64,000 bases of DNA from Dillenia suffruticosa (lineage: Eukaryota; Streptophyta; Magnoliopsida; Dilleniales; Dilleniaceae), in the NCBI GenBank assembly GCA_033439265.1, contig JAVTVX010000002.1, forward strand, positions 1,498,001-1,562,000. Direction: 5' to 3'. Shown piece by piece: positions 1 to 13,119 of this stretch. The position numbers and the translations under genes are program-made. How positions within the stretch are numbered: the first letter of the stretch is position 1; the number at the start of each line of letters is the position of its first letter. A model generated the notes under the pieces. It was not told the DNA's origin. It saw only the letters and a list, made by a program, of their open reading frames with translations, and ran no database searches.

Positions 1-135
1 TAATTAAAAATCTCGAGTTCGAGTTCTCAAAATGATAAAGAAGAATTTAAGAGAGTCTACTTATAAAATAGACTTTATAATACTCGAATCGAATTAGTCA
101 GATAGATTCCGGATAATAATAATAAAAAATCAAAA
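1..135 (+). repeat. SINE-like repeat, left end outside window
   Basis: The stretch carries the core of a dispersed family seen at least a dozen times here: a 'ctcgagttcgag' B-box-like segment, then 'cgaatcgaattagtcagat', then an A-rich tail. It is truncated by the window edge. The family assignment is by eye; see the SINE finding. Confidence 0.45.
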
Positions 136-479
136 TAAAAAATTACTAGACAATCTTTTTTTTTTCATTCGAGTGGTTAAGAACAAATGAGACCATGAAA
201 GTTACTCATTTTGTAAAATGAGTGCTGCTTTGTCAATTTCTGCAGGTCTTTGTTGAAATATATTTTTAAATATAAGAAAAAAAATGAAAGAAAGGGAGAA
301 CTTAATCGTAATTTTTAATTTCAGACCTCCCATGGATCAAGTTTAAAGTAAAAAAAAAAAAAAAAGGAAAAATTAGTGTCCGAAAACGACAAACCTGATA
401 AGTGCGAGCAAATAATAATAATGTCCGAAACCAATTAAAATCAAATAAAGATCAACATTGAATAGAATACAACTTTGGG
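136..479. other. AT-rich upstream region of the MUCI70-like gene
   Basis: AT-rich DNA with A-runs near 349-365 and no coding signal. It should hold the promoter of the downstream gene, but I could not pick a TATA box with confidence. Confidence 0.4.
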
Positions 480-1399
480 AGAACCCAACGGACGGCGCGA
501 AATTTCAACACACGAGACCCTAGAATTTTCGTTTTGGGATTTGTGATTCTACGCGACGGCTTCAGGTAAAAAAAAAAAAATTCCCTTTTCTTAATCCTCT
601 TCAAATCATAGAATGCTGGGTTTAATATATATTTCTGTTCTAATCCTCGACCCTATTTGTTTTCTATATTTTTATTTATTTTTGCAACTCAAAATTTCAG
701 TTCATAATTGCCTTTTCTGGGGAAAAACTCTGGGTTTGAGTTCCTTTTATGGAATTATCAGCCGGGTTTCGATCACTTTCTTGGATTTAAGTGTTTAGGT
801 GTTTGATTTGATGAAGATTGGGATTTTCTACCCGAATTTTGGTTTAGTTCGTTTGAGGTTTATAATTATGAAGCTTTTTTTTTTAAAGTAATTGTTCAAT
901 TTTTCAACCATTAATTGGAATTTAGTGGAGGGTTTTGTGTAAAATAGTAATTGGAATGAATGTCATAGATTTTGGAATTTTTGAATATTAAAAGTGCAGT
1001 GTGCATTGGGTTTTCAAGCAATATCTTGAATTGTAGTTTCTAGATTTATATTTTCAGGGAGTTTTAATCTTATAGCAATATGGTTGGTGGATTCTTAAAA
1101 GAAGTTCTGGAATTGATTTGAGGTTGATATTGTTTGATTTTTTCCTCAAATTTATTTATTTGCCTTTTTTACGATCCAGTTGCATTGACTATTTGAATTG
1201 CATTGTGGAAATTTTGAGTGGGATGAAATAGTGGTTGCAACTTTAGGTCAATTGGTGTGAATTTGGTGCGCTGCTCTCTGCGATTAGATTTTGGGGACAG
1301 GAAGTAAATTTTTATCGCTTGGGGAGACAATACTGCAACTTTGGATGGGATTGGTTTTGGAGGGATGAGAGAAAAGGAAGCTTCTTGTTTGGAAGTACA
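480..1399 (+). promoter_or_regulatory. 5' leader with UTR intron and two uORFs
   Basis: Leader exon 1 (start uncertain, about 480) ends at 565 before a 'gtaaaa' donor; the leader resumes at 1301 after 'ggacag'. The second leader exon holds two short uORFs, 1345-1368 (7 codons) and 1365-1403 (12 codons). The stop of the first overlaps the start of the second as ATGA, and the stop of the second overlaps the main ATG at 1400 the same way. This arrangement could restrain or re-route translation of the main frame. Confidence 0.6.
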
Positions 1400-4300
1400 A
1401 TGACTGGAGGGCCATTGGGTTTACGCACGGGGAGTTATGGATCACTGCAACTACCGCTGCACATGCACAATGGTGTCTTACTGGGCACCACATCGATTTC
1501 TGGGCGCAAATCTTCCACAAAGATGCTCATTTCCTATACAAAGGAGAAAGAGAAAGCTCGTCCAAATATCTGGAGATACTTGTGTAGGAGGAAGGTGGCA
1601 ATGATGTCCTTGGTCGTGCTTGCTGCTTTCGTATTTATTTCAGGCTCCAATATTATTAGTAAAGGTATATGCCAGCCCGTATTTTACCTTTTATTTTTGT
1701 GATATCTATTTTATAATTACATATTGATGCATCCCATGTATTTGGATACTGATTTGGTGATACTACTGTTGCTATCCTTGTGTGAAATGTTGCACCTAGC
1801 CTTTTGTAATCTAGCAAGTAACGATGAGATGTTGCAGCCAGGGTTTTGTTAATTATCATGATATTAACTACAATATGGATCATCTGAATTAAACAAAAAA
1901 AAAGTCTTTTTTCCTGCTTTTTCTGTGTATTGCAGCCTCAATAGCATGAGAGATTGGAATTTCTTTTTCTCCTTCGTCCTTTTTTTTTAGGGGTGCAATA
2001 GGTAATGCGACAAGAGGGGTTTTGATGTAATTCTCACCATATGTGGTTAAGTGAAGATGTCTGCACGGTTTTGACTTGTTTCTAATTTTTGTTCTTTTGT
2101 GGCATTTGAGGCAATGAAAAGTTGAGCTGTTACCTCTTTTTTTATGAAGATACAGAAGAAACAATTAGCTCAAGGATTGCTCAACATAGTAGGGAATCAA
2201 TCCCTCAGGACAGGAACATATCAGCTTCTTCTGATCAAGGAGGCATCTTAGATGCTGATAACATTTCCCAGAAAAATATAGGCTTTGGAAGTCTAGAAGA
2301 TAGGGATTGGCCGCCTCCTCCTCCTCCTCCTCCTCCTTCTCTTCCTCCCCCGGTGCATCGTGTTGGTACCAATTTAATGCCAGGACATGTGAACCATCCA
2401 TGTGAAAATTTTGCATTCCCTCCACCCCCACCAGCTAATAGAAGGCGGATTGGACCACGGCGTAAGTTCCATCTTTTTTCCATCTTGCAAGTCAGCTACA
2501 ATGCACAGCTTCAGACACAAGTGTTTTCAAACCTATATTTGCATTTAATATTTTTCTGCTGTAAATTTCATCGAATCTTCATGATGCCCTTTATTTATCA
2601 CCCTTTTTTTGTATATCCAGCATGTCCTGTATGCTATGTTCCTGTTGAACAGGCTATAACTTCCATGCCAAGTTCCCAATCAGCATCACCAATACTTCGT
2701 GATCTAAATTATATTCACGAGGAGAATCCGATCAAAACTGAACCACATGGAGGCTCAGATTTTGGTGGGTTTCCAACTTTGAAGCAGAGAGACGGGTCCT
2801 TTGAAATAAAGGAGTCCATGACTGCGCACTGTGGGTATTGTCTGTTTCCATCATCAAATTTACTTGGATAGTGTTTCTATTTGCTAGAGATATCTTTTGA
2901 AAGAGAGTAACAAGTGACTTCTTTCTTGAAATTTCATGATGATAGATGCTAATGCTTTTGGTTTCGTGTCGTTTTCTAATGCTACCTATGGGTTTGAATC
3001 AGATTTGTCAAAGGAAGTAAACCTGGTATTGGGAGTGGATTCAATATTGATGAAGCTGACATTTCAGAGTTAGAGCAATTCCATGAAGTTATTGTTGCAT
3101 CGGCTATATTTGGTATTGCCATGCTCTGGCATTACTTCTATCTGTTGCTGCAACTTTCTTGCTCTTCTTTTATCAGTTTGCATTTCTGTTTTACCAGGAA
3201 ACTATGATATAATACAACAGCCTCGGAATATAAGTAATTTTTCAAGGGAAAAGATTCCCTTCTACATGTTCATTGATGAGGAAACAGAAGCTTATATGAA
3301 AAATTCTAGTTTAATGGACGAGACAAAACGGGTTGGACTTTGGAGGATAATTGTAGTCCATGATGTACCATTCAGTGATGCAAGACGCAATGGGAAAGTA
3401 AGTTCAATTTGTCTGGGCTGAAATGCTTCTCCACATGACTAACCATGCTGTTAAAAATATTTATAACATAACAGTCTTTATGTGTAAAGCATGGATATCT
3501 TTCTTTATTCTTTTCTTTTTGTGTGTTTATGGAGTGCCACTCCAACAGAAAATGGCATGTGAAATCTGTAATTCAGTTGCATTAGGGGTTATAGAGAAGC
3601 TGGTTACCCTGGTGTGATATGAACTGCTAGACTTAGGTAGGTCAGCCAAGGGCCATAAAACCCATGGCTTATGAAAAATTAGGGATTCAAATCATTATAC
3701 AAGTCATGGCTCTTTACCTATAAAAAGGGAAACAATGCTGGCATGATCCAATAAAGTCATATGAAGACTTTGGTCACTGGGTTTATTTTAGGTCTTGAAA
3801 GGGTCAAACCTTTACGGACGCTTCTGTTTTCTATGTATTATGGTGGATGTCTACATATTTCATTTGAGTGTTTTAAGATTAAGTCATAGCATTGGTGTAA
3901 TCTCGTAGGGCTAAATATCAGCTGATATGCTGTTAGTTCTCAAGAGATAAAATTCTTCCTATAAGCAGGATATAATAAATAAAATCAGCACACGTGTACC
4001 AACATGTACTAAGGCACGCACATCTATTGCCTCATTTTCAAGATTTATGTTATAATGACTGTTGGATGAGACTGATTCCATCAAATCTCCCATGGTGATG
4101 GTGTTGATTTTTTTTACCTATTTTTTAATATGCATGTTCTTTCCAAATTGTTGGCAATAAATGTAACACAATCAGCTCAAACTAGGGGAGAATTTGCTTG
4201 GTGATTGTATGTCTCGCTCCACATTTTTCGCCTTACATGCTCAAGGGTTCAAGTTTATGGATACTTGATACTATTTCTGTTTTGAACAAATTTGGAGCAA

Positions 4301-6072
4301 GACGTGATATAATGGTTGATTTGTACTGTTTTCTGTTGTTTTGTGTGAAAGACCCATGGTGTTTGTTTGTAAGAGATGGTTTCTTTGAAGCAAGAAGAAT
4401 TTCCTAATATTTTTACCTCATGGTTTTCGCAGATTCCAAAGCTTCTACTGCACAGACTCTTTCCCAGGGTCAGATATTCCATATGGATTGATGGAAAGCT
4501 TCAGCTTGTTGTTGATCCTTATCAGATTTTAGAGAGGTAAAGGTCCTCTATCTTTCTTGCAAATGTAAATTGAGAACCCATCACAATCTTCAAAAATTTT
4601 ATCATTTAAGTTGTATCACTGCATAGCAAATTTGCTATTTGTTCTGAATCAACTTCTACTTGGGGCATCATTTGTAGCTTTGAGTTTCTTGTTGCAGCTA
4701 GATTTGTCTACATTTTGTGGGAGAGCATAAGTAAGACAGACTGGTTGTTGAAGGGTTTAAGCTTGACAGAGTTTCAGAAAGTCGAGATTAGCATCCTAAC
4801 TTTGTATAAATGACTACAGTAATTGGTTGAAGCATGGAATTTAGGGGTAATACTTGCTGTTGGAAAGCAAGAATTGGCTTGGCTTGGTTTTAAGTAATAG
4901 ACTGTGTCTGATTTTCACAGCTTAGTTTTAAGCATAAACCACCCAGAAAAGCAAGACAAAAAGCTTTAGAATTTCTGCTTATTACGAAATTAGAATAGTG
5001 AATATTGTGCTGTCAAGACAAGATAGTATTGTATCTCAGTTGTACTTTCTAATCCTCTTAGACATTTTAGCAGACTACACTTCTTGTTTTCTTTTTCTTT
5101 GGCCAACTCTGACACTTCAATTTTTTTTTCAGATTCTTGTGGCGGAAAAATGCATCCTTTGCCATCTCTAGGCACTACAGTCGCTTTGATGTGTTTGAAG
5201 AAGCCGAGGCTAATAAGGCTGCTGGAAAATATGATAATGCCTCAATTGATTATCAGATCGATTTTTATAAGGCAGAGGGTTTGACACCATATTCGGAGGC
5301 TAAGCTTCCAATAACTAGTGGTACTTAACCATCCCTATGCTGTATAAAAATCAGCATTTGTCACATTTACTTTTGTCTTATACATTTTTTATTGTGAATA
5401 TGTTGCAGATGTACCTGAAGGATGTGTTATCATAAGGGAACACATTCCCATCACTAATCTGTTTAACTGTCTATGGTTCAATGAAGTTGATCGCTTTACT
5501 TCCAGGGACCAATTGAGCTTTTCCACTGTGAGGGACAAAATAATGTCAACTGTTGATTGGAGCCTAAATATGTTCTTAGATTGCGAAAGGCGTAACTTTG
5601 TTATCCAGGTAACAGTGTGCTACACATTGTGATCTACTAAACAACCATGGTAATGTCAATCTTAAATTTCTCTCGAGTGCCTGAAGACATGGAAGCAGCA
5701 AGCCATGCATAACTTAGATTTGTTAGGTTCATCTGCTTCCTTAGGCTGTTCTGGAGTTCCTAAATTATTCCGGAATTTGTCTGCTTAAGTGGTCTGATTA
5801 ACTTTAGGTTGTTCCATGCGTGGACTAGTTTTTTTCACGCTCATTTTAATGGACAGGCATATCACAGAGAGTTACTTGAGCACATGGCTCCTCCAATTGC
5901 TCGTGTATTTCATCCTCCTCCGTCTACGACCCTGGGGAAATCATCACCTAGGACTGTTAAGACTCCAACAAAGAACTCTAAGCGGGGAAAAGAACGCAGA
6001 TCAAGGCGGCACCGTAAAGCTACTGCTGGTAGTGTTGAAGATAGTTCCACTTCATCATCAACGTTTCCTTGA
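1400..6072 (+). CDS. MUCI70: MUCI70-like hexosyltransferase (DUF616), 9 coding exons
   Basis: Probable Golgi type II membrane glycosyltransferase of the DUF616/TOD1-MUCI70 family; MUCI70 of Arabidopsis acts in seed mucilage polysaccharide synthesis. Coding exons are 1400-1664, 2150-2461, 2621-2834, 3003-3112, 3198-3397, 4433-4536, 5133-5320, 5409-5608 and 5857-6072. All phases join and give 602 aa. Exon 3 could instead begin at 2156. A non-coding leader exon ends at 565 and the leader resumes at 1301. The protein has a short cytosolic tail, a membrane anchor at about residues 66-82, a proline-rich stem (a run of prolines after 'DRDW'), then the catalytic domain from about residue 255 with the family signature 'MTAHCGFVKG' and the 'SIWIDGKLQL' and 'SRHYSRFDVFEEAEANK' motifs. 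The C-terminus is basic and Ser-rich. The ATG at 1400 is chosen because upstream in-frame sequence has no ATG. Family assignment is secure; the exact member is less so. Confidence 0.9.
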
Positions 6073-6290
6073 TAGAAAGATTATAAAGTTTTTCTTTTTC
6101 TTTTTGCCCATTATTTTTTACCATGGGTAGGATCATTTTGTTGTAGACATACCAGTGAAGAAAAAAAAAAGGCGAAGAAGAAGAAGAAGAAGAAGAAGAA
6201 GAAAGGGTTGAATTTTATTGAGTAATTGTTGTAATGATATTCATTCAAATTTTTCTGTAAATACCTCTAATCTCAAATAAATTCCTTCCA
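6073..6290 (+). other. 3' UTR of MUCI70-like gene with (GAA)n
   Basis: The 3' UTR includes a GAA/AAG microsatellite at about 6172-6206 and an 'aataaa' signal at about 6276, so cleavage is expected near 6290-6305. The end point is inferred. Confidence 0.5.
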
Positions 6291-6299
6291 CATCTGTCA

Positions 6300-8780
6300 A
6301 TCATAGCTACTTACTTTTATCTTTTATTTGCTTTCTAATCTTTGAGACTTGAGATACTTTGCTGGTGTAGGCAAGGTGTAGGCAAATGGGATTATTGATT
6401 GATGGATAAATCGTAAAGGGGCGCTTTTTCTTTGTTCACGAGATCTACTTTGTCAACATAGAAGATCTTTACCTGCCATGTTTGATTGAAAGTAGATTTT
6501 TGTGGCAATTTTTCCTTCCTTCCCTGATCCTTTGTCTCCACCAACGTTCATGGGCTCAGCAGAAAGGCATTGATGACCCGTAATCATGTTTGGGTTCGAC
6601 TTGTCATGCAAATAAAAAAAATAGACGTTAAAACATTCATCCTGATTGGGGCCTGAGCATAGATCAACCCAAATTCATCACTTAGATACTGGATGGTGAT
6701 TCCAGGGGAAAAAAAACAAAAAAAAATCCTTTGTCTCCTTGGACTTAGGATTCCTTCTGTTATCAAATGGGATAGTTCTTTTTTTTTTCCTTTTTTTTTT
6801 TTCAATTGAGTCTTTCTCTTGTAGAATGACAGAAAACACGTGCATACAAATAAAAAATGTAAAACCACCTAGAAAGGTCCGTAAAACTATTATGTATTTT
6901 CGGAGAAAACATAAATGGAGATGGTTTTTTAGAGAACAACGAGATCAAAAACAAAAATAGATTCGATCATGTTCTTTCTCTTTCTTTCTCTTGATTGGTG
7001 GAATGTTTTCTCTCTCTATTTATTTAGAAATTTTATGATACCATCACCTAATTTTTAATGTGCCATACCATAATAACAAATAGAAGTCAAACGACAAATA
7101 AAACATATTTATAATAAATGGTAAATAAAACTAATCTATGATAAAGAAAATCAAGAGAGAGAGAAAATTTTGACAAATAAAGTTGGGTTGATATTTCGAG
7201 TAAAGATGGAAAAAGAGAGAAAACTTGGGAGAGGAAAGATGGAAAGATTGACAAAGTTGTCAATCCTGTCAATCATTTCAAGCAAAAAAAATCTCCAGTT
7301 ATGATAATTTTTTTTTAATTTTTAATAAATATAATCTATTTATGATAAATAAAGTTTTATGAGTAATAAAATATCTTGATTTATAATAAACTCTTATCAT
7401 ACATAATAAATAATTGATTTTATTTTATTTTTTACCATCTATAAGATTGGCTACACATGTTTGTCTTTTCAAATGCCATAGAAGAAGATAAGTTCGAGGA
7501 CTTAAGCTTGGGAACTCGAGAAAAACTAGGTGTCTGAGCTCCACAAGAGAGAGAGAAATGAGACAATGGGGATGAAAATTGGGAACGATGGTGTACATCT
7601 ATTTATTTACATTTTTTTTTCAACAGAAAATAGGGTAAAATAAAACATTAATATAATTTATCATGTCACTTCTTTTGTTGATAATGTTTCGGAGATACAC
7701 GTTATGATTTTATTTTTATTTTTTTTTATTGATCAGTATTCGATAATTAATTTATTAATTTTCATTTATTAAGAAGGGACAAATTCTCTCGATATTTTTT
7801 TAAATTTTTAAAATTTAAATCTAAAAATTAAATTAAAAAAATTTAGTGTCATTGTTGGTAAACAACAAGGCGATTGATTTGTGCTCCATTGATGACACTA
7901 TAAGGTAAACAGAATAATGATAAAAATAAGATATGTGACCGACAACAAAAGGGAAATAACAGAGTATAAGATGGAAATAAAAGTACATAATTTTTGAGTT
8001 GGGCTGGAGAAGTCCCAAGACAGGTAGTGGGATTCATGTTTACAGCTGTCATATTCAGCCCTGGTCTTGTCTTGCTGGTGCTGGTTGTAAATGGAGACCT
8101 CCTGAAGATTCAATTGGCTACAGTTTCAAAGATTCAAAGAGAAGATAGGATTGGCCTCCGAATCAAGAAAGGACCCTAAGGGAGAGGGTGTGGGGTCTAC
8201 ATGCTGCATGACAAAGAAAAAGAAAACAATATTATCCACTTTCTGCTAAGTAATTCAAAACAGTTTTTGGAAATTTTGTTTGCTGCCATTTCCCATCATA
8301 CAAAGCCACATTACACAATGCTGGTTAATGTTGGAGACCAACTTGCATATTGATTAGGGAAAGAAACCAGATAGGTATGGCATTTTCTGCATGAATATGG
8401 AAGCAACCATTCAAATTCTCCCTGGCTATCTCTCTCTCTCTCTCTCCGCGTTCACAAAAAGTCTTGGCACAACACACAGCCTGTCATCATTATCTCTATC
8501 ATCTAATCCAGATCTAAAATCCTTTCTTTATTAAAAAATGAAAAAATAATTAAAATTTCAAAGTTTCTTGTGAAATAGTTTTGTTTATAGGTCAAAAATA
8601 TATAATATATTTTTGAAAATATTATAAGTAGAATTAATAAAATTTGACATAAATTAGTTTATTTAAAATTTAAAATTATTTCTTTTAATCCAAAGATAAA
8701 ACAAAAAATTAGTTGGCAGATGGATAAAGCAAATTTCCGTTTGCATAGCCACGGTTTTAACACAACCTTTTTGACAGGAA
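6300..8780. other. Intergenic, AT-rich, no gene seen
   Basis: About 2.5 kb between the MUCI70-like gene and the small membrane protein gene. It holds A/T runs, a weak SINE-like relic near 7717-7800 and a short CT tract near 8430-8446. The ORFs here are short and compositionally random, with no recognisable protein motif. Confidence 0.6.
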
Positions 8781-8811
8781 AAAACCGTCCACTTTATGAA
8801 AACCTCAAATC

Positions 8812-8825
8812 AGGGTTAGGGTTTT
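8812..8825 (+). promoter_or_regulatory. Telo-box-like element
   Basis: 'agggttagggtttt' lies about 375 bp before the start codon of the small membrane protein gene. Telo-box (AAACCCTA) motifs are common near the transcription starts of plant housekeeping genes. Its activity here is inferred. Confidence 0.4.
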
Positions 8826-9199
8826 AAAGGGGCTGTATTTTTCTTGTTCTGCCAGTATTTCTGCCACAAAACAAAAGTTGGTTTTCTTTTTCTCTGGCCT
8901 TTTCGATCATTTGGATCGTCTGGTGGTGTGTTCAAAATCCGTTTCTTTTTTTCTTTTATTCTGTTGAATTGTGAGATTAGGGAATTAGGGTCTTCAGGGT
9001 TTTGGATTGGGATCAGAGGAATTTCCCATGGATTGAAATTCTGATTTATGAAGTTATGAGCTCCAAATAACATTTCTGGAGATGGGCTTCCTTTAATTTC
9101 TCTAGGTTTTGATCCACTTGATCACATTCTTCAGCATATGTAAAATTAGGGTTTTGAGGACTTCGTGTATTAATCACTAGAGAGAGATCGATTCTTCAA

Positions 9200-9634
9200 A
9201 TGGGATCATCTGGGTTTTTTCTGATCTGTCTTCTTCATTCAGTAATAGCTCTATCTTGTGGAGCTTTCATGATGATATACACAAATGACTTCTTTGTGTT
9301 AGGTCATGGCAAAGAAACGGCTACAAAGCTTTCAGGTTCAACTCCTCATGATCAACTTTTGATCAAAACCTCTGATTCTTTCTCTGGTCTGCTTCTTTTT
9401 GCAATTGGGTTTTTGCTGTTTATGGTTGCATTTGTCAGGGACAGAGAATTTCAGAGCTTTTTTGCCAAAGGGTGTGTGATCCTTCACGTTATAATGGCTA
9501 TTTGGAGAGTTTACTTTGAGAGAAAACTTGAAGATCTTGCTAGGGATTTGCCTAGACAGGTTGTTGGTGACATCGTATTGGCGCTTTCCTGGGTTTTCTT
9601 CCTTGTGTATTCATGGAGAGAGAAATATGATTGA
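9200..9634 (+). CDS. Small conserved plant membrane protein, 144 aa, four spans
   Basis: Single-exon CDS of 144 aa with no known function that I can assign. Hydrophobic segments lie at about residues 5-27, 60-80, 91-107 and 121-138, predicting four membrane spans with a short loop carrying 'HGKETATKLSGSTPHDQLL' between the first two. The N-terminal segment could also be read as a signal anchor. The C-terminus is 'SWREKYD'. I recall this as a strongly conserved single-domain family of unknown function in land plants, with no enzyme motif. The ATG at 9200 is the first in a leader that starts around 8800, and it opens directly into the first hydrophobic segment. The gene stands alone; the nearest neighbours are more than 2.5 kb away. 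Confidence 0.85.
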   Translation: MGSSGFFLICLLHSVIALSCGAFMMIYTNDFFVLGHGKETATKLSGSTPHDQLLIKTSDSFSGLLLFAIGFLLFMVAFVRDREFQSFFAKGCVILHVIMAIWRVYFERKLEDLARDLPRQVVGDIVLALSWVFFLVYSWREKYD

Positions 9635-9950
9635 AGAAATTCAATGTTGTGGAAATGGAGGCTTTGCATTTACAGTCTCAGAAATCGATGTGGAGTTTAA
9701 TTGTGAAATAGTTGGGAGAGCAGAAATCAAAGAATGTGAATTATGTCAAGGATGATATGTTAATCACATTTTATCATTAGAAAATGAGTTGGAGACCGGT
9801 GTTTTACTTGAATTTTGTGGAAAAATATGTTTGAAATGTTTAGGTTCTTTTCTTGTTTTGAACGTAGTATAGATCATAAATCCACGTTTCAGGAGAAATT
9901 CCCATGTAGTTTCCTTCCAATGTATTAAAAGGAATCAAAGTTGTAATCTT
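9635..9950 (+). other. Probable 3' UTR of small membrane protein gene
   Basis: Downstream sequence without coding signal. A T-rich region and a weak A-rich signal near 9925 suggest polyadenylation around 9950. The boundary is inferred. Confidence 0.35.
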
Positions 9951-10350
9951 TAGCTTTTGGGTGTTACTTGCTGGAGAAATGTTGACTTTTTGCTGGGTTC
10001 AAGCATCTTAAAATCTGGCAGTTTGGTGCTTATGATAAAATTTAAAACTGTGAAGGAGGCTGAGTTTAAGCAATTATGTAGCAGAATTGTTGCCACTTCT
10101 TGTTGTCACCATTAACATGCTGTTTTGCTCAAATATCATCATATGTTGGCAGAGAAGTAGTTGTCAGATGGTCATGCCCTAATCTTTAAGAATTTTGATG
10201 ATTGACCTCTTCAAGACCAATGTTAATCTTTAACTGCTAAGCAATAGCTTCATATTTCGCCATTACTTTTATTACTGTAGGTGCCGAGCTGATTGAATAA
10301 GTATGGTTGAATGTTTCGGGATTGCTTTGGTCAGGTCACCTCGTTTTACT

Positions 10351-10388
10351 TTCATGGACATCCTGAATGTTTCATGGACATCCTGAAT
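10351..10388. repeat. 20-bp direct tandem duplication
   Basis: 'ttcatggacatcctgaatgt' at 10351 is repeated immediately, the second copy matching its first 18 bases. It is a simple local duplication with no known role. Confidence 0.7.
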
Positions 10389-11284
10389 AGTTCCTGGCCA
10401 TGTTTACTCTTATTGAGCTGTGACAATTTCATGACCATGGCCTCCAAGAACTGTCTCAAGTATCAAGCGTGCAGATACAGAATTCACAAACAATCACACA
10501 ATGGTTGAAATTCTTGAGATTCGGGATTGACCCAAGAACATACTAGGAGTTTAATATGCAAAAGGGTGTTCAGATATTTGAATCAAATTACTGTCTTGAA
10601 ATCCTGATTAAAAATTGTTTCGAGTATCGTTTGATCATTTCAATCAACAAGTTCTAGATGTTGAGAAACATGCAGTCCACTTAAATCTTCAAGCTTTGGA
10701 ACAACAATGCATTTTAATGGAGACATTCTCTGAATCCGTTTCCAATTTTATTTATTTATTTCTTTTCATTACATTGCCATCATCTTTAAAAAATGCATAA
10801 TATTCGTAAGGGGATCACTATATTATGATTGCCAAAATATAACTTTTTGTAATTCTGATTAAAGGGAATTAAAGGGGGGAGAAAATTAAAGTTCTTATCG
10901 CAAAGTTAGATCAATACCAGACAAGAAAATTTTCTCCCATTATCTAAATCATTCACTTTGAGACAAAGAAAGTTAATGATTACATGTGATGTGGACCGAT
11001 TTCTATTCTTTTTTGGGCAAGCAGCTAACGTAGTAGGACAGGAATCCCATTCTGCTTTTGTCTATATATTTGTATTTATTATGCGTATCTTTTGTGATTC
11101 TCATAGATATCGAGGTGAGCATCTCAACAATAGCGTTGAGCTTTCCTATTTATTTATTTTTAATAATGATAACATGCCCCCAAATCTTGTGATGGCAAAC
11201 TTTTCCGTATCTGTAGCCGGGCTATACAGCCCAAATTATGTGGGCCACGCCCAGCCCATTTGATTAAAATTTTCTTTTTCGGTA

Positions 11285-11490
11285 CCATGTCTTAAATATC
11301 ACCCAATATTCAGAGTTTTACCTTGATTAATCCGAATCGATCGATACAATGACTTCTTTAGGAGGTCGTGTCTCCTAACAGGAAACGCTCCATACACATG
11401 AGGGTCCGATACTTTCAGCGAGAGTCGAACCCCGATCATGCTTAAGGGTACTCAACCCCACATCCAATTGAACCAATCCACATTGGTTGA
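11285..11490 (-). repeat. SINE-like repeat copy (minus orientation)
   Basis: It shares with the copy at 55967-56180 the segments 'aacgctc', 'tacacatgagggtc', 'gagagtcgaa' / 'gggagtcgaa' and 'tactcaac'. This is a divergent copy with no clear poly-T left end. Confidence 0.5.
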
Positions 11491-11537
11491 TTAAAATTTT
11501 TCATTTTTCCATATGATACAAAACTGTAACCAAATCA

Positions 11538-11708
11538 AACTCATTTGAATCGAGTGATTAAATACCCTATTTTCTTAATAAAAAATTTTGAGTTTGAGTT
11601 TTGTGAATAGAAAAAAAAATTGGGAATACCAATCCCTTAATGGGTTTCACAGTATTTAAATCAGATTAATTAAATAAAATTTAAATATCGATTAATAAAA
11701 AAAAACTG
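11538..11708 (+). repeat. SINE-like repeat copy
   Basis: Plus-oriented copy: 'aactcatttgaatcgagtg' at the head, 'gggtttcacagtatttaaat' in the middle and an A-tail at about 11697-11705. It matches the copy at 50555-50722 in order and spacing. Confidence 0.55.
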
Positions 11709-13119
11709 TAATCACATTCCATTTTCAAATAAAATTTTGGGTTTAAGCATTTCCCAAAATATTATGTTTTGCAAATTACATCTAATAATGCATGGTTCAA
11801 CGCCCATTACCACGAAGTCAAAATTACCCAAGCCCATTAGGCCGCATAAGTTTGTAGCCTCTTGACAGGGTGCTCCTTTCAACTCTCTCGGTCATTTTAA
11901 CTCTCCACATCCAAATTTCTCGACAATCCCACTTCTCGACCAGATATATTCTACAAATATAATTCATCCCATTACATGATAAACACAATTTGAAGTTATT
12001 CATTAAAAAAATAAATCTCTAACAATTTTAAATATTTTTTAACCAAATATGAATCCTCCTACTTCCCGAAAAAATCTCTCCTAACATAGACTTGACAGTC
12101 GCTCTTGATTAAGTAAAAAGTCTTCATAACAACCGAAGCTTTTCTTAATCAACAAGATACTATTAGAAATCTTTGACTACATATTTTGTAATTTCGGATA
12201 TTCTCAGCATTCTTCCCACAAAAAAATTAAGGTTTTTACACCTTTAAAACTTTTTCGAGATTTACCATACACACATGCTATATATATCTAGTATCGACAA
12301 CCAGTAAGGTACATTCTAAAGAACTTTATATTTATCCAAAATTCTTTTATGATTCTTTTTAGTTTATTTTTTAATTTTTAAAAAATTATTTTTTTCTGAC
12401 TTGAATGTCGAAATTTTTCTTACCGAATTATCTTCTAACAGTATTTATGGGTTTCATAACTTTAGGAAGACTCAAAAAGACTTCTTGGCATGTCTCATAT
12501 TCGTGTGGGCAGAACATATATCTATAAAACCAAACCCACCACCATCAACATCAATCATAAAAAATTTCATGACTATATAAATGATAAGTTTTAAAAATGA
12601 ATAAGCTTAAGATGCATTAATTAATATCAGACTTTTACTAATAAAAAAAATTAGAGAAAAGTTAATAGTCTACTTAATATGATTTTTGAGTGGTTATTTA
12701 ATATTTAAATAAGTCAAATATTAATAATAGTTTATATCGAAATATTTTGATTTATTTTTAATTAAATATTTACTTAAATTAATAAAAATATATTGATAAT
12801 TTGATTAAAAGCTGATTAATACATATGAAATATAATAAAATTTAATATGTTAAATTCATGATTCTGTTATTTTATTTTAAAATATTTTTATTTTACGATT
12901 TTTTAATATGCGTCGGTGATATTTTAAAATGCTTGAAAATAAGACCACAACAGGAAAAAATAAAAAAGAAATTTATGTAAGTGAGATTGATCCACCTAGC
13001 GGCATCTAAACGCTGTCGTTTTGTTCGACCAGCGGACTGGACACGATAGAAAAAAAGAAAACAAAAATAAAATTTTATACAAATTTGAAAAAGGAAAAAT
13101 AGAAGCAAAAGACAAGAAA

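Noticed and set aside
2165-2483. Minus-strand Gly/Glu-rich ORFs opposite MUCI70-like exon 3
   Set aside because: They are antisense shadows of the polyproline-coding CCT repeats.
8816-9073. Minus-strand 85-codon ORF before the small membrane protein gene
   Set aside because: It lies in the leader region on the opposite strand, has no motif and overlaps the telo-box; likely chance.
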